64,000 bases of DNA from contig JAHRBC010000003.1 of the NCBI GenBank assembly GCA_022702545.1, positions 3,782,001 to 3,846,000 of the forward strand. The letters are read 5' to 3'. Numbering within the stretch: the stretch's first letter is position 1; the number at the start of each line of letters is the position of its first letter. Origin of the DNA: Phycomyces nitens (Eukaryota > Mucoromycota > Mucoromycetes > Mucorales > Phycomycetaceae). This document shows, in pieces, positions 24,556 to 35,806 of this stretch. The notes below the pieces were generated by a model. The model had not been told where the DNA came from. It saw only the letters and a program-made list of their open reading frames with translations, and did no database searches. The translations under genes and the position numbers were made by a program.

Positions 24556-24740
24556 GATGAAGAAAAGAGTGAAAGAGATAAAGGATATAGAGACTAGTAC
24601 CAAAAAAGACTAAATACCTTTATCTTGTCTAATTTTTTTTTTAAAAAAAAGAAGCCCTCCCCCTTTTTTTAAAAAAGAAAATGATTGAAAGAGGATTCTT
24701 GATTTATTATAATAGATTTTCACAACACATTCACACATAT

Positions 24741-26533
24741 TCAGTTCTTGCCCTTTTTAAAGTCAGAGACTGCAGCCTTGAGGACGGCATTGTCCAGGAG
24801 TACATCAGCGGCTGCGCGAGCAAGACAACGAGAGGCAAGGAGGGCATCCTTATGTGCCTGTTCGGTACCTGCTGCCTGTGTAAATTCATAGGTGTGGTTG
24901 GTGGCGGTGGTGTGGATACCAAAACTGCAAAAAATAATCACACATTATAAACATGATTAAATCATCAGCCTCAATAATATGTCAAGCCATAAAGGATCAG
25001 GGCTTCCCCTCTTCCAGACTTATTTATATGTTCATTATCCTCCATCTTACCAAGGATGTGTAGCAGGGATGACATGAGTAATGTTGCCCATATCTGTGCT
25101 GCCGCTGACAATCTGCTCTTCCTCTGCGCGAGAAGCAAATGTGATGCCTTCTTCCTCCATGTATTCCTGGTAAGCACTGGTCAAAGTATCGTTTTGGAAG
25201 ACATCTGTATAAAAGATGTAAGTATAGGGCATATCAAAGACTTGTTTTTACCTTCAATTGGACCAGAAGCAGCCCAGGTAAGCTTGACTTCACAGCCAGT
25301 GGCAATGCCAGCAGCCTTGAAGCAGTTCTCCAACTTGACCTTGAGTTCGGCCAATTGTTCGCGAGTCAGGGAGCGTGCATAGAATGCAGCAGAGGCATAG
25401 TCGGGAATAACATTGGCCTAAGAGATTATGTAGACCAAGGTTAGGTGTGAGTTCAAACGGTCTTTTGTTTAGTGGCCCTTTTGAACGGGCAAGTATCTTA
25501 TCTTGGTTACTTACAGATTTACCACCATCGGTGATGATGCCATGAATACTATAGAAAGAGAAGAGGAGTCGAGGCCCCCAGGAGTTTAAATGAGATGAAG
25601 AAGCCAGAAAGGTGGGAGATCATTTCCCCTTACCGGTTGCTGGACAACGTCTGTTGACGCATCATTGACATATTATCCCAACCCTGCATCAAGGCATCGA
25701 CTGCGTTGATGCCATTCCAAGGTGCCATACCTGCATGAGATGCACGACCAAAGAATTCAACCTTGAGAGAGTCCAAGGCAAGGAATCTGGCATAAAGGTT
25801 GTCAGTGGCCATTGGGTGCTAATGATAGACGAATTAGTCCAATTGAACAGCCTCAAATCTCCAGATTATTAGAATCATTAGCTCACCAGCATCAAGGCAA
25901 CATCAACACGGCTTTGGACTTCATTGTTCAAGACATAGGTGATCTTTCCACTGGTAGATTCCTCGGCGGGTGTTCCAAACAGCACAACAGTACCCTTGGT
26001 AATCTTGTGATCGAACAAGGCCTTGATGGCAAGAGCACATGCCAAACCGGTAATGGCAATCAAGTTGTGACCACAGCCATGACCAACACTAATGACCAAA
26101 GTAATTAATTTTTTTTCAAAAATTGGTTTAGAATCTTGTTCTCGTCCAAGACCCTCTCTCTGTATGAATAATACTTACCCAGGAAGAGCATCATACTCGG
26201 AACAAAAGCCGACGCGACGACCTTTGTCGCTGTTGGAGTACTCGGCAATGAAGCCAGTTTCAAGACCAGCGACACCACGGGTAACCTTGAAGCCCTTGGT
26301 CTCGAGGTAATCAGTCAAGAGACGAAAGGCGTCAAACTCACGGTTACCAAGCTCGGGATTATCGTGAATCTAGGAGTTCATGATGAGCATGTCATAATAA
26401 AGTAATACAAATGCCAAGTAAATTTTTAAAAGAAAAAAACTCGGTTTATTATTACCTTGATGCTAATGGCACGAAGCTCTTCGTTGTGCTGTTCGATAGT
26501 GCTGGCAATGAGTTTCTTGACGGATGACTTCAT
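24741..26533 (-). CDS. M20-family amidohydrolase, PM20D2-like
   Basis: Eight exons (26533-26456, 26369-26179, 26088-25887, 25818-25634, 25548-25515, 25417-25252, 25204-25051, 24924-24741) give 397 residues, the expected length. Zinc-dependent amidohydrolase; the animal relative PM20D2 hydrolyses unusual dipeptides such as beta-alanyl-lysine. Motifs: IHDNPELGNREF, SEYDALPG plus VGHGCGHN (metal ligands), FGTPAEES (catalytic Glu pair), FFGRASHAGMAPWNGINAVDA (dimerisation domain start), IHGIITDGGKSANVIPDYA and the C-terminal SGSTDMGNITHVIPATHPCFGIH ending with a metal-binding His in TNHTYEF. No signal peptide, so probably cytosolic. Exon 5 is only 34 nt and encodes the IHGIITDGGKS motif. The substrate is not predictable from sequence. 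Confidence 0.92.
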
Positions 26534-27797
26534 GATAAGGATTAAGGAAAAAAAAAAAGAGAGAGAGAAAAGGCTATATTTTTTATTATATTTTTTGGGT
26601 GCCAGACTTGTACTTTGGCCTTATTTCTCACCTATATTGCATCGCATTTTAGCATCAGAAAGGTTGCTCAAAACCCAGCTTCGAGTTTTTTTTTTCTTGT
26701 TACTTTTGGTCTTCGTCCTACCACTACTTCCCCGAGAGCCCGGTGGACTAAAAGACGACCAAGGCTCTAATAAAACGGCCAGAGGTCTATCTGGTGCTGG
26801 TGCAAGATATCAAACAAACTAGTCAATTTCAAGGAAATTGCCGGCTGTCTCATTTTAATTGCCTATTGATCAATTGCCCAAGAACCCCCCTCATTTCAGG
26901 CTTGATCTGCAAAACTACAAGGCATTGATAATTGCAGGACATATCTTTAACAAAGCTCCTAAATTCAGTTTGTTATCTACAAGTCCGAGAGTATTTATAT
27001 ACAAGTGGGTATATATATATATTCATCACTTTATCGTATGTGGGACGAACCTGTCTCACCATCAAATGAGTTCCTGGCTGGACACTGTTAAATCACCTCT
27101 AAAAAGCAGTCACTGTCGGAGATTAACAAGAGTCATACTTTGCTTTACATATTGTAGATAAATTTTGATCTTGATGGACCAATCAGATTCATTATAAATG
27201 TATCTATATATAATAATAATCGATTATTGTCAATCTAGAAAATAGATCAAGGTCATGATTGCAAGGAATACCAACATGTTACTGATAAACAACTAGTTAT
27301 TACTCGAGTGGTTCTGTAAAGAGATGATTATCTCGGAAATGACTCCAAAAATATACATAGAAAATCCATAAAGGCATTAATACAATGATAAAGACAATTC
27401 CACTGACCTGCCAAATAAATAATAATAATTAATTGACAATGATTATATATTTTTCAAAAACAAGAGAGTATTTACAGTTATACAACAATAAATATCTTTA
27501 CTTGGAGAACCTGGTATTATTGCTAGACTGGGTCTCCACATCTCATCTAGGCTCTATGAATTGACCACGATAGAAAGATCTCTACAAATATCCAGCAACA
27601 CTTTCCAAAAAAAAAAGCTATTTGGTATCAGTGTCATTTCACTCTTGACCCGAGAGAGTAAATGGGCTTTTAATTCAAACCAATTTACAGGGTCTAGTAA
27701 AAGTTTGTAAAGGTCTTGTATCTTTAATCGTGTAAAGAAGGTAAACACGACATATAATCCTGAGATTCATAGAGACTGTTTGTCAATGTATGAAGTT
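26534..27797. other. Intergenic, no recognised gene
   Basis: AT-rich DNA upstream of the M20 amidohydrolase. ORFs at 26457-26822 and 26859-27161 on the plus strand show no motif, biased codon use or splice partners and are treated as chance. Confidence 0.5.
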
Positions 27798-27977
27798 TAC
27801 AGTGATAAAAAATGGGTTTTGCTTAAAAAGTGATGCGTGCATTTATTTGCCTTTAAACCAACCAACCAACCGATCATACATGGCAAGTCAGTATCTCTCC
27901 CAAACATTTACTATCCCCAATTTCCAGATTTCTTCCAAAGTCTCCTTCAACTCATTCAGGCTGGTCGTCTAATGAGA

Positions 27978-28009
<32 letters not shown>

Positions 28010-28899
28010 TGACATCCAAAAGACTCTAGATGCTCTTGATTGAGCTAAAGTCTAGAGTGTTTGTGCGCTCAAAGATATTCAGCCCAACGTATTCTTTATA
28101 TACTTTTGACACGACTGCTTTATGAGAGCTGTCATTGTCTTTTTGGTATATGTGGTCACTATCCTCAACATTTTGAAGGTTTTGGTAACATGGCAAGAAA
28201 GAGTCTTCCAAAGATTGTGCATACTTTTTGGAATTCATATTACCGTCCAAGACATAAGGTAGTTGGGGTGATATTTTTTTTTCACTAGGATTCTGCCAAA
28301 TATACCCGCAGCTATTCTTAAATAGAATGAACTTGGACTCATCACTCTAGATCATCGTTTCGCATTGGGTATCTCAACTCTTTACAGCATTGTAAAAAGC
28401 ACGGCGCTTAGAGATATATTCTTTAGACAGGAAATATTTTTTCAAGAGCTGCGCAAGAATAAATATTTATTCTATGCAAAATTGTACTAGTAGTCTTTGC
28501 ACAAACAAATTTATCCATCTTTTTCTTCAAGGCGAGATGTCTTTCTTTTCTGAGAGTAAGTATAGCTTTGGTCTTCCTGAATGGTTTTTGTCCAAAACAG
28601 ACCCAGTTTCCTTGTGTCTTTTTAAGAATACGAGAGATTGTGGTAGTTGGTATGTTTTCGTGTCTCGCAATGTCTACAACTTTCAATCCGGCAATGTTAA
28701 GCCTAATTACAATTCCTTTTCTTAAAATTGAAAGCTTTTGCAAAGTCGCAAGGGGCCGAGTGTTTTGTACTTTAGGCATAATGTTAAAGCTGTTGATTGA
28801 ATTCAATAGATTAAGAAGAGCAAAGTGTAAAGGTGTAAAGGTGTATAAAGAAATTAAGAGCCATGATTACAATTTCGGATTTTCTTGCCCGGCCCTGTA
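27798..28899 (-). mobile_element. Degenerate Tc1/mariner transposon
   Basis: Minus-strand coding from 28806 begins with a helix-turn-helix segment (LSILRKGIVIRLNIAGLKVVDIARHENIPTTTISRILKKT, shown here as key region only in 28780-28640) typical of Tc1 transposases. A later piece (28250-28026) has MNSKKYAQSLEDSFLPC and QKDNDSSHKA, the strand and second catalytic Asp of the DDE domain. A further piece with SLNELKETLEEIW lies near 27960-27920. Frames are broken and stops separate the pieces, so it is inactive. The right end reads TACAGGGCCGGGCAAG on the minus strand at 28899, a plausible terminal repeat at a TA. The left end at 27798 (TACAGTGATAAAAAATGG) is only a weak match and may be wrong. Confidence 0.8.
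27978..28006 (+). repeat. ATC/CAT trinucleotide repeat
   Basis: About nine CAT units inside the decayed transposon; it interrupts the C-terminal part of the transposase frame and reads as a run of Met on the minus strand. Confidence 0.9.
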
Positions 28900-31192
28900 T
28901 ATGAAGCTTAATGTTCTATGCAAAGGGCCAAGGTCTTGACTAATAACCGATTTACAAACAATCTTTATGATTTAATAAGAGTATATCAGTGAAAATATAT
29001 TAACGGATAAGCCAAAAAAATTGTGAACAATGTTGTTTCGAGTATCGTCTTAACTTGCCTGTTATTAAAAGTAGATCATTTTCTGTGGCATGATGAGCAG
29101 TGTAAATAAGCAGTAATATTTAAAATCCTATCCAATGTTGAATGATGCATGTTGGTTTGTATGGAATACACTATTACTTAATATGCCCATGATTTTTGGC
29201 AGACAAAAATCTCCATGTAATAAGTTTAAAAGATTCAGATATTTAAAACAAAAAAGTAGTATGCAAATAAATAGATAAATGAATAAATAAAGAGGTGCAT
29301 TGGGTATTGCCTTTATTTACAGGGAATCCTAAGGACAGTCTAATGGTCGTACAAACCAATTCCAACTACGGATCCGTTGATTTGTGGGTACGATTATTAA
29401 ATCAGTGTGGGGACCCTATTCTGATTCCTATTGTGAATTATGATCTTTATGATAAATTGGTTGTTGGATGATTTTCTTTGAATTGATTGAAATGTTCAAA
29501 TAGATTACAGTCTCTGGATAGTATGATTCACAAAAAGATAGACATGTCCTAGGAATTATTGGCATGATACTAGTGTCACCATCATTTTATGTGAGCTATT
29601 TCAAGATAACTGATCTATAGGGCTCCCCAGGTTGGTTTTTAAAGTATAATTGAATGTAAAACACAATGATAAATAGTCAAGGTAGTCATGGATACCCAAC
29701 TAGGGATGATTTATGGGCACTAGATATTGGTTTCTATTGTTCGATAAAGTGACAGGATTACAATGAAATGTGTTCAAAAGCTTATATATATATGTATATT
29801 GTAGTGCTTGTAAAAATAAATAAATAAATTGAGAATATATGTGTATGTATATTAGATTTACGGTGTTACACATAATGTCAATGTTACCAATGCTGCATTG
29901 CCAGAAATTCATTCAAAGGGTGTGCCAAGAGTAACAGGATCAAGTATTGATTTGACTGGAAAAAATAAAATAAAAATATATTTATATATATATATATATA
30001 TGGCTCTATAGGCATTTGAAAAAAGGTGGGGTTCAGGATCTGAATAAGAGATTGCTTGGTATGGTCATAATTGTGGGGTTGTTTTGGGATCAGAACAAGT
30101 TACGAAAATATCGGCGTATTAAACAAGGTTAAACAATGGTATTAAAGGTGCCAGGCAAAAATGAGGGCATCTTTGTATTACTCCCAGGATATCGTGCTTG
30201 TTTATACCCGCTCTAATTCTGAGATGAGAGACCATTGTAACCTATGAACAAACTGCCTGGTCTCTGTAGCACCAAAAAAATAAAAAAGAAACCAAAGTCA
30301 TCACTGATTGGAAATTAGCCGGAGAGTTCCGGAAAGGGCTCGGAATGCAGAGTGGTAATAGAGGATCAAGAAAGTACAGGAAAAGGTGTCTAATCGAATA
30401 TTGGGTTCATTTGGTCAACATATATATAAAAATGTCTATAATTGACCCCACAAAATAGCAGACTTGGCTGAGATGAAGGCTTGTTATGGCGGTCATATAA
30501 TGAACAACAGAAATCCAAAAAGACATCTATACATCTATCTGGGTGGACCGTGTCCTTTCGTTCACAAATGGTCTCGACTCAGTAAATAACCAACTCTTGC
30601 ATTGAACAATGCAATCAGTCGAGAAAGTAGTACGAATAGCGGGAAAATGACATCTTTATCCCAAAGAGCTGTTGGGATGACCTGGACAATCAATTGGGCT
30701 GTGGGAATGAGAGGTTGCATATAAGATGATCTTGAGGATCCGACATCTTCCTTGTGGAGAAGGGGCCCCACACCCGCATTAATTATACAATGCAATATTT
30801 TATTATTTAGAATCTTATCTGCAATTATTTCTAATGATCTATTGTGGCCTATCTAATCCTACGGATCTTGGTTAGCTTTCAAGAGAGACCTCGAAATCCC
30901 GTTTTCGATAATCGATTGGGTCCCCGAACGAACCTTTTTTTCACTCGCTCTCTCTTTAAAGACAGTCCCTGGCATGCTTTCCAAAAAGGCCTATGGTTGG
31001 AAAAGACGGAACGGCAAAAGGATGAAGCATTTTTTGCTGACGTAGAGAGTACAAACTCGCCTGTTCGCAGTCCGATTCGTCAAATTTTTTTTCCAGGGAT
31101 TGCCCCTGCTTGGCTGGGATTCACCCTTTGAAAACATTTTTTTCATTCCAGCTCTACCCGCACCTGCCTTTCTCTTGTTTATATTAACCGCC
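28900..31192. other. Gene-poor region upstream of IDH1
   Basis: AT-rich DNA without a recognisable gene. The last about 300 bases are the IDH1 promoter and leader, with a TGACGTA core at 31038-31044. ORFs at 30562-30795 and 30844-31131 carry no motif. Confidence 0.5.
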
Positions 31193-32810
31193 ATGCTTCT
31201 TAAAACCATTGCCCGTCCTGCTATCTTGAACGCCAGTAACATGGTATGTTCTCTTTCTTTATTCCAACATTTATTGACCTCTTTATAGGTCGCCCGCTCT
31301 TTCGCTTCCCAGGTCAGCTCTATCCCTATCCCTGCTCCTGCTGAGCAGTCTACTGTAAGCACAGCCACCCAAAACACTTCTTTGGCTCAATTGGATTTGT
31401 ATTATAATATAATAGATCTTCCCCAAGAAGTATGGAGGCAAGTACACTGTCACCTTGATTCCCGGTGATGGTATTGGTCAGGAAATCGCTGCATCCCTCA
31501 AGGACGTCTTCAAGGCCGCAAACGTCCCTGTTGAGTTTGAGCAGTACGATGTGTCTGGCCTCACTTCTTCCGACGAGGCTCTTTTCCAGGAGTCCCTCGC
31601 TTCCCTCCGTCGCAACAAGATTGGTATCAAGGGTGTCATGTTCACCCCCACCTCCATGCTCGGCCACAAGTCTTTCAACGTCACCATGCGCAAGGATCTC
31701 GACATGTACGCTTCTCTCTCTCTTTGCAAGAATGTTCCCGGTGTTCCTTCCCGTCTCAGCAACGTCGACATTGCCATTATCCGTGAGAACACTGAGGGTG
31801 AATACTCTGGTCTTGAGCACCAGGTAACTATTGATTATTATTAATTTATAATTATTTGTGCTAATTATCCATATATAAAAAAAGTCTGTTCCCGGTGTTG
31901 TCGAGTCCTTGAAGATCATCACCCGCGCAAAGACTGAGCGTATTGCCCGTTTCGCCTTTGACTTTGCCTTGAAGAACAACCGCAAGAAAGTCACCATTGT
32001 CCACAAGGCCAACATCATGTGAGTATAATAAATTGGATGGTACGACCCAAAAAGAGAGAGAGAAGATTTCTTATTTTATGGGGGTAATCTAGGAAGCTCG
32101 CCGATGGTCTCTTTTTGCGCACCTGTCGCGAGGTTGCCGAGGAATACAAGCACCACGGCATTGCCTACAACGACATGATTGTCGATAACACTGCCATGCA
32201 GCTTGTATCCCGTCCCCAGCAGTTTGATGTCATGGTCATGCCCAACTTGTACGGTAACATTGTCTCCAACGTTGTAAGTATATATAATGTCTGTCTTGTT
32301 GGATTCTCTAATTAACCATACGATCCTGATTCTAGGGTGCTGGTTTGATTGGTAGCCCCGGTCTTATTCCCGGTTGCAACATTGGTAGCGAATATGCTAT
32401 TTTTGAGCCCGTAAGTTCCACTGATAATTTATTTAAAATAAAAAAAGGGATCAAGAGAGATTGATTGTACGTATTGGGTATTGTATTGACATGTTAATTT
32501 TAGGGATGTCGCCACGTTGGCCTCGACTTGCAGGACAAGAACGCTGCTAACCCCACTGCCATGCTCTTGTCTTCCGTCATGATGCTCAGACACTTGAACT
32601 TGCACGAGCATGCCAACCGCATCTCCAACGCCGTCTACGAAACCATTGAGTCTGGCGAGGTAAGAAGCGCACAAGTTATATGTTTTATATATAGTTTTTT
32701 TAATCAATATTTTATTATATTATTATTAAATTATCCAGGCCCGTACTGCTGACATTGGCGGTACCCAGACCACCAAGGAGTTCACTGCTGCTGTCATCAC
32801 CAAGCTGTAA
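31193..32810 (+). CDS. IDH1: NAD-dependent isocitrate dehydrogenase, Idh1-type (regulatory) subunit
   Basis: Eight exons (31193-31243, 31289-31354, 31416-31823, 31885-32018, 32093-32273, 32336-32410, 32504-32659, 32739-32810) give 380 residues. Mitochondrial TCA-cycle enzyme subunit. The N-terminus ([25 protein letters not shown]) is a typical import presequence. Motifs: [109 protein letters not shown] and the C-terminal [18 protein letters not shown]. Sequence is closest to fungal Idh1, whose subunit binds AMP and is not the main catalytic one; the catalytic partner Idh2 is not in this window. Codon use is C-ending and biased, unlike neighbours, as expected for a highly expressed gene. Intron 1 falls inside the presequence. 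Confidence 0.93.
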
Positions 32811-32990
32811 ATTGAGTGACACCTCATGAATTATCTTTTTCATCAAATTGCATTTCAAGCGAAACATATATAAACGCTCTCTATACTCTTGTTAGAAAAT
32901 AAGAAAAACAACCATTCAATAGATATTTTTTTTTCAACCAATTTTTTTTTCATCAAAGGAAAAAAAAACATATATATATGTGTATATATA

Positions 32991-33221
32991 TCAGGAAGAC
33001 CATGCTGTGTTGACAGTTGTGGGAGGGCTGTCCAGCAACCATTCGTTTTCTGTCTCGTCCTCGTTTGTCTCCTTGAACTCTGGAAAGGATACATAGCTTT
33101 TCTGGAACTCAGAGTGGGCATCGAGTGAAATAGACGGAGGATCTTGCTTATGGAGAAGGATCTTGACAAATTCAAATAGACCAGACCACCGTTGACCTTT
33201 CCGGAGAGCGGGCAAAGACAT
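32991..33221 (-). CDS. Possible small acidic-tailed protein
   Basis: A single-exon ORF of 76 residues starting MSLPALRKGQRWSGLFEFVK. It has a basic, aromatic N-terminal half and an acidic C-terminal half with ETNEDETENEWLLDSP. It stands alone between IDH1 and NDUFA6 in a region otherwise full of simple repeats, which makes a composition artefact unlikely. No domain is recognised and no splice partners were found. It could be a real short protein or chance. Confidence 0.4.
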   Translation of the reverse strand: MSLPALRKGQRWSGLFEFVKILLHKQDPPSISLDAHSEFQKSYVSFPEFKETNEDETENEWLLDSPPTTVNTAWSS

Positions 33222-33757
33222 TTCTGTTTTTTTGAAAATTTGAAAATTTGGACTTGGGATGAATTAGAAGAGAAAGAGAGAGAGAGAGAGAAATAGACAA
33301 AAAGGCATGTATGAATAGCAATGGAACCCCTTCTCTTTCCTCCCCTTGGGGAATGCGTTCAACTAAAAGTAGATCTCTACAACATGCTTTAGGTCAACCG
33401 AATGAACGATCAAAACGAATGATAAAAAGTGAGACAAGAAAGTTATCCCAAATAAATAATTAAAGGGGACCCTCATTATCCCATCATTTCTCTCATTCTC
33501 GTGCTTGCCCTTTATTTTATCTTACCATCAATATAGCACCGCTTTTCCTCCCTTTTGTCACTAGAAATAATATTTATACAAAGCCCCCCCCCCCCCTCTT
33601 TTTTTTGTGTTCTGGCAAGATATATATATATATACATTGTACACCAAAATATCTTTATCCGCACTCCCCCACCCCTTTGTATGTACATACATACATTGAG
33701 CCAAAATAACTCTACATTTTTCGTCTTTAACTACAAGGCAAATTTTTATTTTTTTGT
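33222..33757. other. Intergenic with GA and C runs
   Basis: Holds a GA dinucleotide run at about 33267-33292 and a C-run at about 33585-33597; no gene seen. Confidence 0.5.
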
Positions 33758-34315
33758 TCAGGATCTGCCTTCATAGAACTTCTCCAGGAATGTGGTTGCC
33801 TTGGGGACAGCCTCCTCTGCGGCAAAGTAGCTCATAATGTGGTTGTGCTGCTTCCAGACATTGATGGTCTCCTGGAACTCCATATGTCCTCTAGCCAACA
33901 GAATATCGCGCACGGGCAACTCCTCCACATAGCGGTTCTTTTCAAAGTTCTCGCGAATCTTGGCACGAACCTGGGAGGTGGGCATGTTGATCTCATGGAT
34001 TCTCATAATCTCAGGTACCTATATACGCACACGATGCATAAAAATTCTCTCATTCAGTTTTATAATTCTTTCATTCCGTTGATGTTTTCTTTCTTCTTCT
34101 TCTTCTTTTTTTTCTCTTTCTCTTGTACATTGTGTGTATGTATGTGTATGTATGTATAGAAAATGTATATGCTCGAGTCAATTATAATCCAATGTACGCA
34201 CCGATTTCTGCCAGAGACGGTAAAGCGAAATGGCACGCTGTGTAGCCTCTTTGCTGGACTTGGAGACAGCAGTGGTGGTGGCAAAGTTGGACACGCAGAA
34301 TGCAGCAGCAGACAT
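33758..34315 (-). CDS. NDUFA6: Complex I LYR-motif subunit, NDUFA6/NB4M type
   Basis: Two exons (34315-34202, 34018-33758) give 124 residues. Accessory subunit of mitochondrial NADH:ubiquinone oxidoreductase that binds the mitochondrial acyl carrier protein on the matrix arm. The LYR motif is SLYRLWQKSVPEIMRIHEINM; after it come VRAKIRENFEKNRYVEELPVRDILLARGHMEFQETINVWKQ and MSYFAAEE, all typical of the family. The N-terminal 20 residues are Ala/Thr/Ser-rich. Its presence shows the organism has a full complex I, which excludes Saccharomyces-type yeasts. A GTGACGTA element lies 86 bases upstream of the start codon. Confidence 0.92.
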
Positions 34316-34400
34316 TATTATGGAAATCGAGAGGAGAAATACTACTCTTTTTGTTGTTAGACTATCACAGCTCAAGCGCCAAAAAACACAAGCAAGGGGA

Positions 34401-34408
34401 GTGACGTA
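34401..34408. promoter_or_regulatory. CRE/ATF-like element upstream of NDUFA6
   Basis: GTGACGTA, reverse complement of TACGTCAC, 86 bases before the NDUFA6 start codon and so in a position expected of a core-promoter-proximal site. Confidence 0.45.
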
Positions 34409-34449
34409 GCCACTGTTTATTCTCCGCTTTTTTTTTCAAAGAAAAGAAA

Positions 34450-34485
<36 letters not shown>

Positions 34486-34486
34486 A
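34450..34486 (+). repeat. ATTG tetranucleotide microsatellite
   Basis: About nine ATTG units between NDUFA6 and GDT1. Confidence 0.9.
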
Positions 34487-34622
34487 CTTGTTATTTAAAT
34501 GTATATATTTGGAATGTAATATGTCTAAAGAAAAAAAGGTTTGGGTGGGTAGGTAGGTATTTGTTGCTACATAATAATTATCCTTTCTTTTTTTTATATA
34601 GTATTTATATATATATACATCT

Positions 34623-35806
34623 CTACTCCAATTGTCCTTGGTAGACATAATAACTGTAGTAAATGCCAAAGATGATGAAAAGGACTGATCCGGTTAATGT
34701 GACTAGGAAATCCAAAAGATTAAATTTAATAATTATCATCGTAATAAATGTAGTATTCCTTATATATATAAATATATAATATCTAAATTACCTGTTCTGA
34801 CCGAGATTCTGGCAGCCAGCATACGGCCGCCCATGACAGCCATAGCTGAACAGAGTGTGTGGCCAATAATGACACCAGCACCAACCCAGTATACATTCTA
34901 TACAGCCAATAAATCAATTAATAAAATATATTCACAAACCATCAATGTTTGTGTACTCACATTGGCAGCAGCCAGAGCAATGGTGGAGATCTGCGAACGA
35001 TCGCCCCATTCGCCAAGGAAGGTCAAGACAAAGGTTTGGACAAACACGGGAGAGAATACCAGCTGCATCAGGTTCATCAAACCATCCTTGATCTGCTCTG
35101 TCTTTGGCTTTGGCTCGACAGCTTGGCCCATACCACCAACTTCCATTTCTTCAAGCTTGGTAGTCTTGTCCCGGTCCTCGACTTCCTTGAGCTCCTCCTC
35201 GACCTCAGACATCTCTTCCTGTCCTTCTTGGCCATCCATATGATAACCTTCGTACATCATCCGGAGACCAAAGCCCAAGAACAATAGGGCAGCCAAGATG
35301 TCAGTGTATTGCTTGGGGATCAAACTGGGCAGGACGTGGCCCAACATTGCAGAAAGAACAGACATTAAAGCAAGAGAGCAAAAGGCGGCTGCAAATACGA
35401 CAATACGAGGATGCTTCATGGCCATGATGGCAGCAATGAGGAATGTCTTGTCGCCAATTTCAGAAACGATGATCATCAACAGAGAGATAAAGAATGATTG
35501 TTCTCCTGTACGTTCTTGATCTTGGTCGATGGAGAGCAGGCCTCCATCAAGTGGTGTCTTTGCAGTCTCTTCTGGAGGAGATAGAGCAGCGGCATCAGCC
35601 CACTAACAAATGATGATTCGATTGGGTAAGCAAGATGATCAATGAGGGTGAATATCTTTGGTTGCGGTGTGTCCAGTTATGAAATAAAGCTAACGTGGCT
35701 TTGGGTCTACCTGTTCTATGGGATCATCGATTTGAGCATAGGCAAGGGTGCTGAATACAAGCAAGGTGGCTAGACAAGCGAGCCTTGTTAGTGAAATGCC
35801 AATCAT
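34623..35806 (-). CDS. GDT1: Gdt1/TMEM165 family Ca2+/Mn2+ transporter
   Basis: Four exons (35806-35711, 35602-34961, 34897-34792, 34702-34623) give 307 residues. Golgi cation/proton exchanger needed for manganese supply to glycosyltransferases. The N-terminus is a signal peptide (MIGISLTRLACLATLLVFSTLAYA). The two UPF0016 repeats each carry the E-x-G-D-(K/R)-(T/S) signature: SEIGDKTFLIAA (residues 79-88) and GEWGDRSQISTIALAA. Between them lies a charged cytosolic loop rich in Glu and Lys. Six hydrophobic segments are visible, ending with VLFIIFGIYYSYYVY. All signature residues are intact. The loop length and the short C-terminus match the fungal proteins. Confidence 0.93.

Noticed and set aside
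26457..27161. ORFs of 121 and 100 residues upstream of the M20 amidohydrolase
   Set aside because: The first partly overlaps, antisense, the first exon of the amidohydrolase; neither has a motif, codon bias or plausible introns.
27961..28010. Possible CRISPR-like or minisatellite array
   Set aside because: It is a plain CAT trinucleotide repeat without spacers.
31350..32018. 222-residue minus-strand ORF opposite IDH1
   Set aside because: It mirrors a conserved, highly biased IDH1 exon; the antisense frame stays open because of codon bias. IDH1 on the plus strand is certain.
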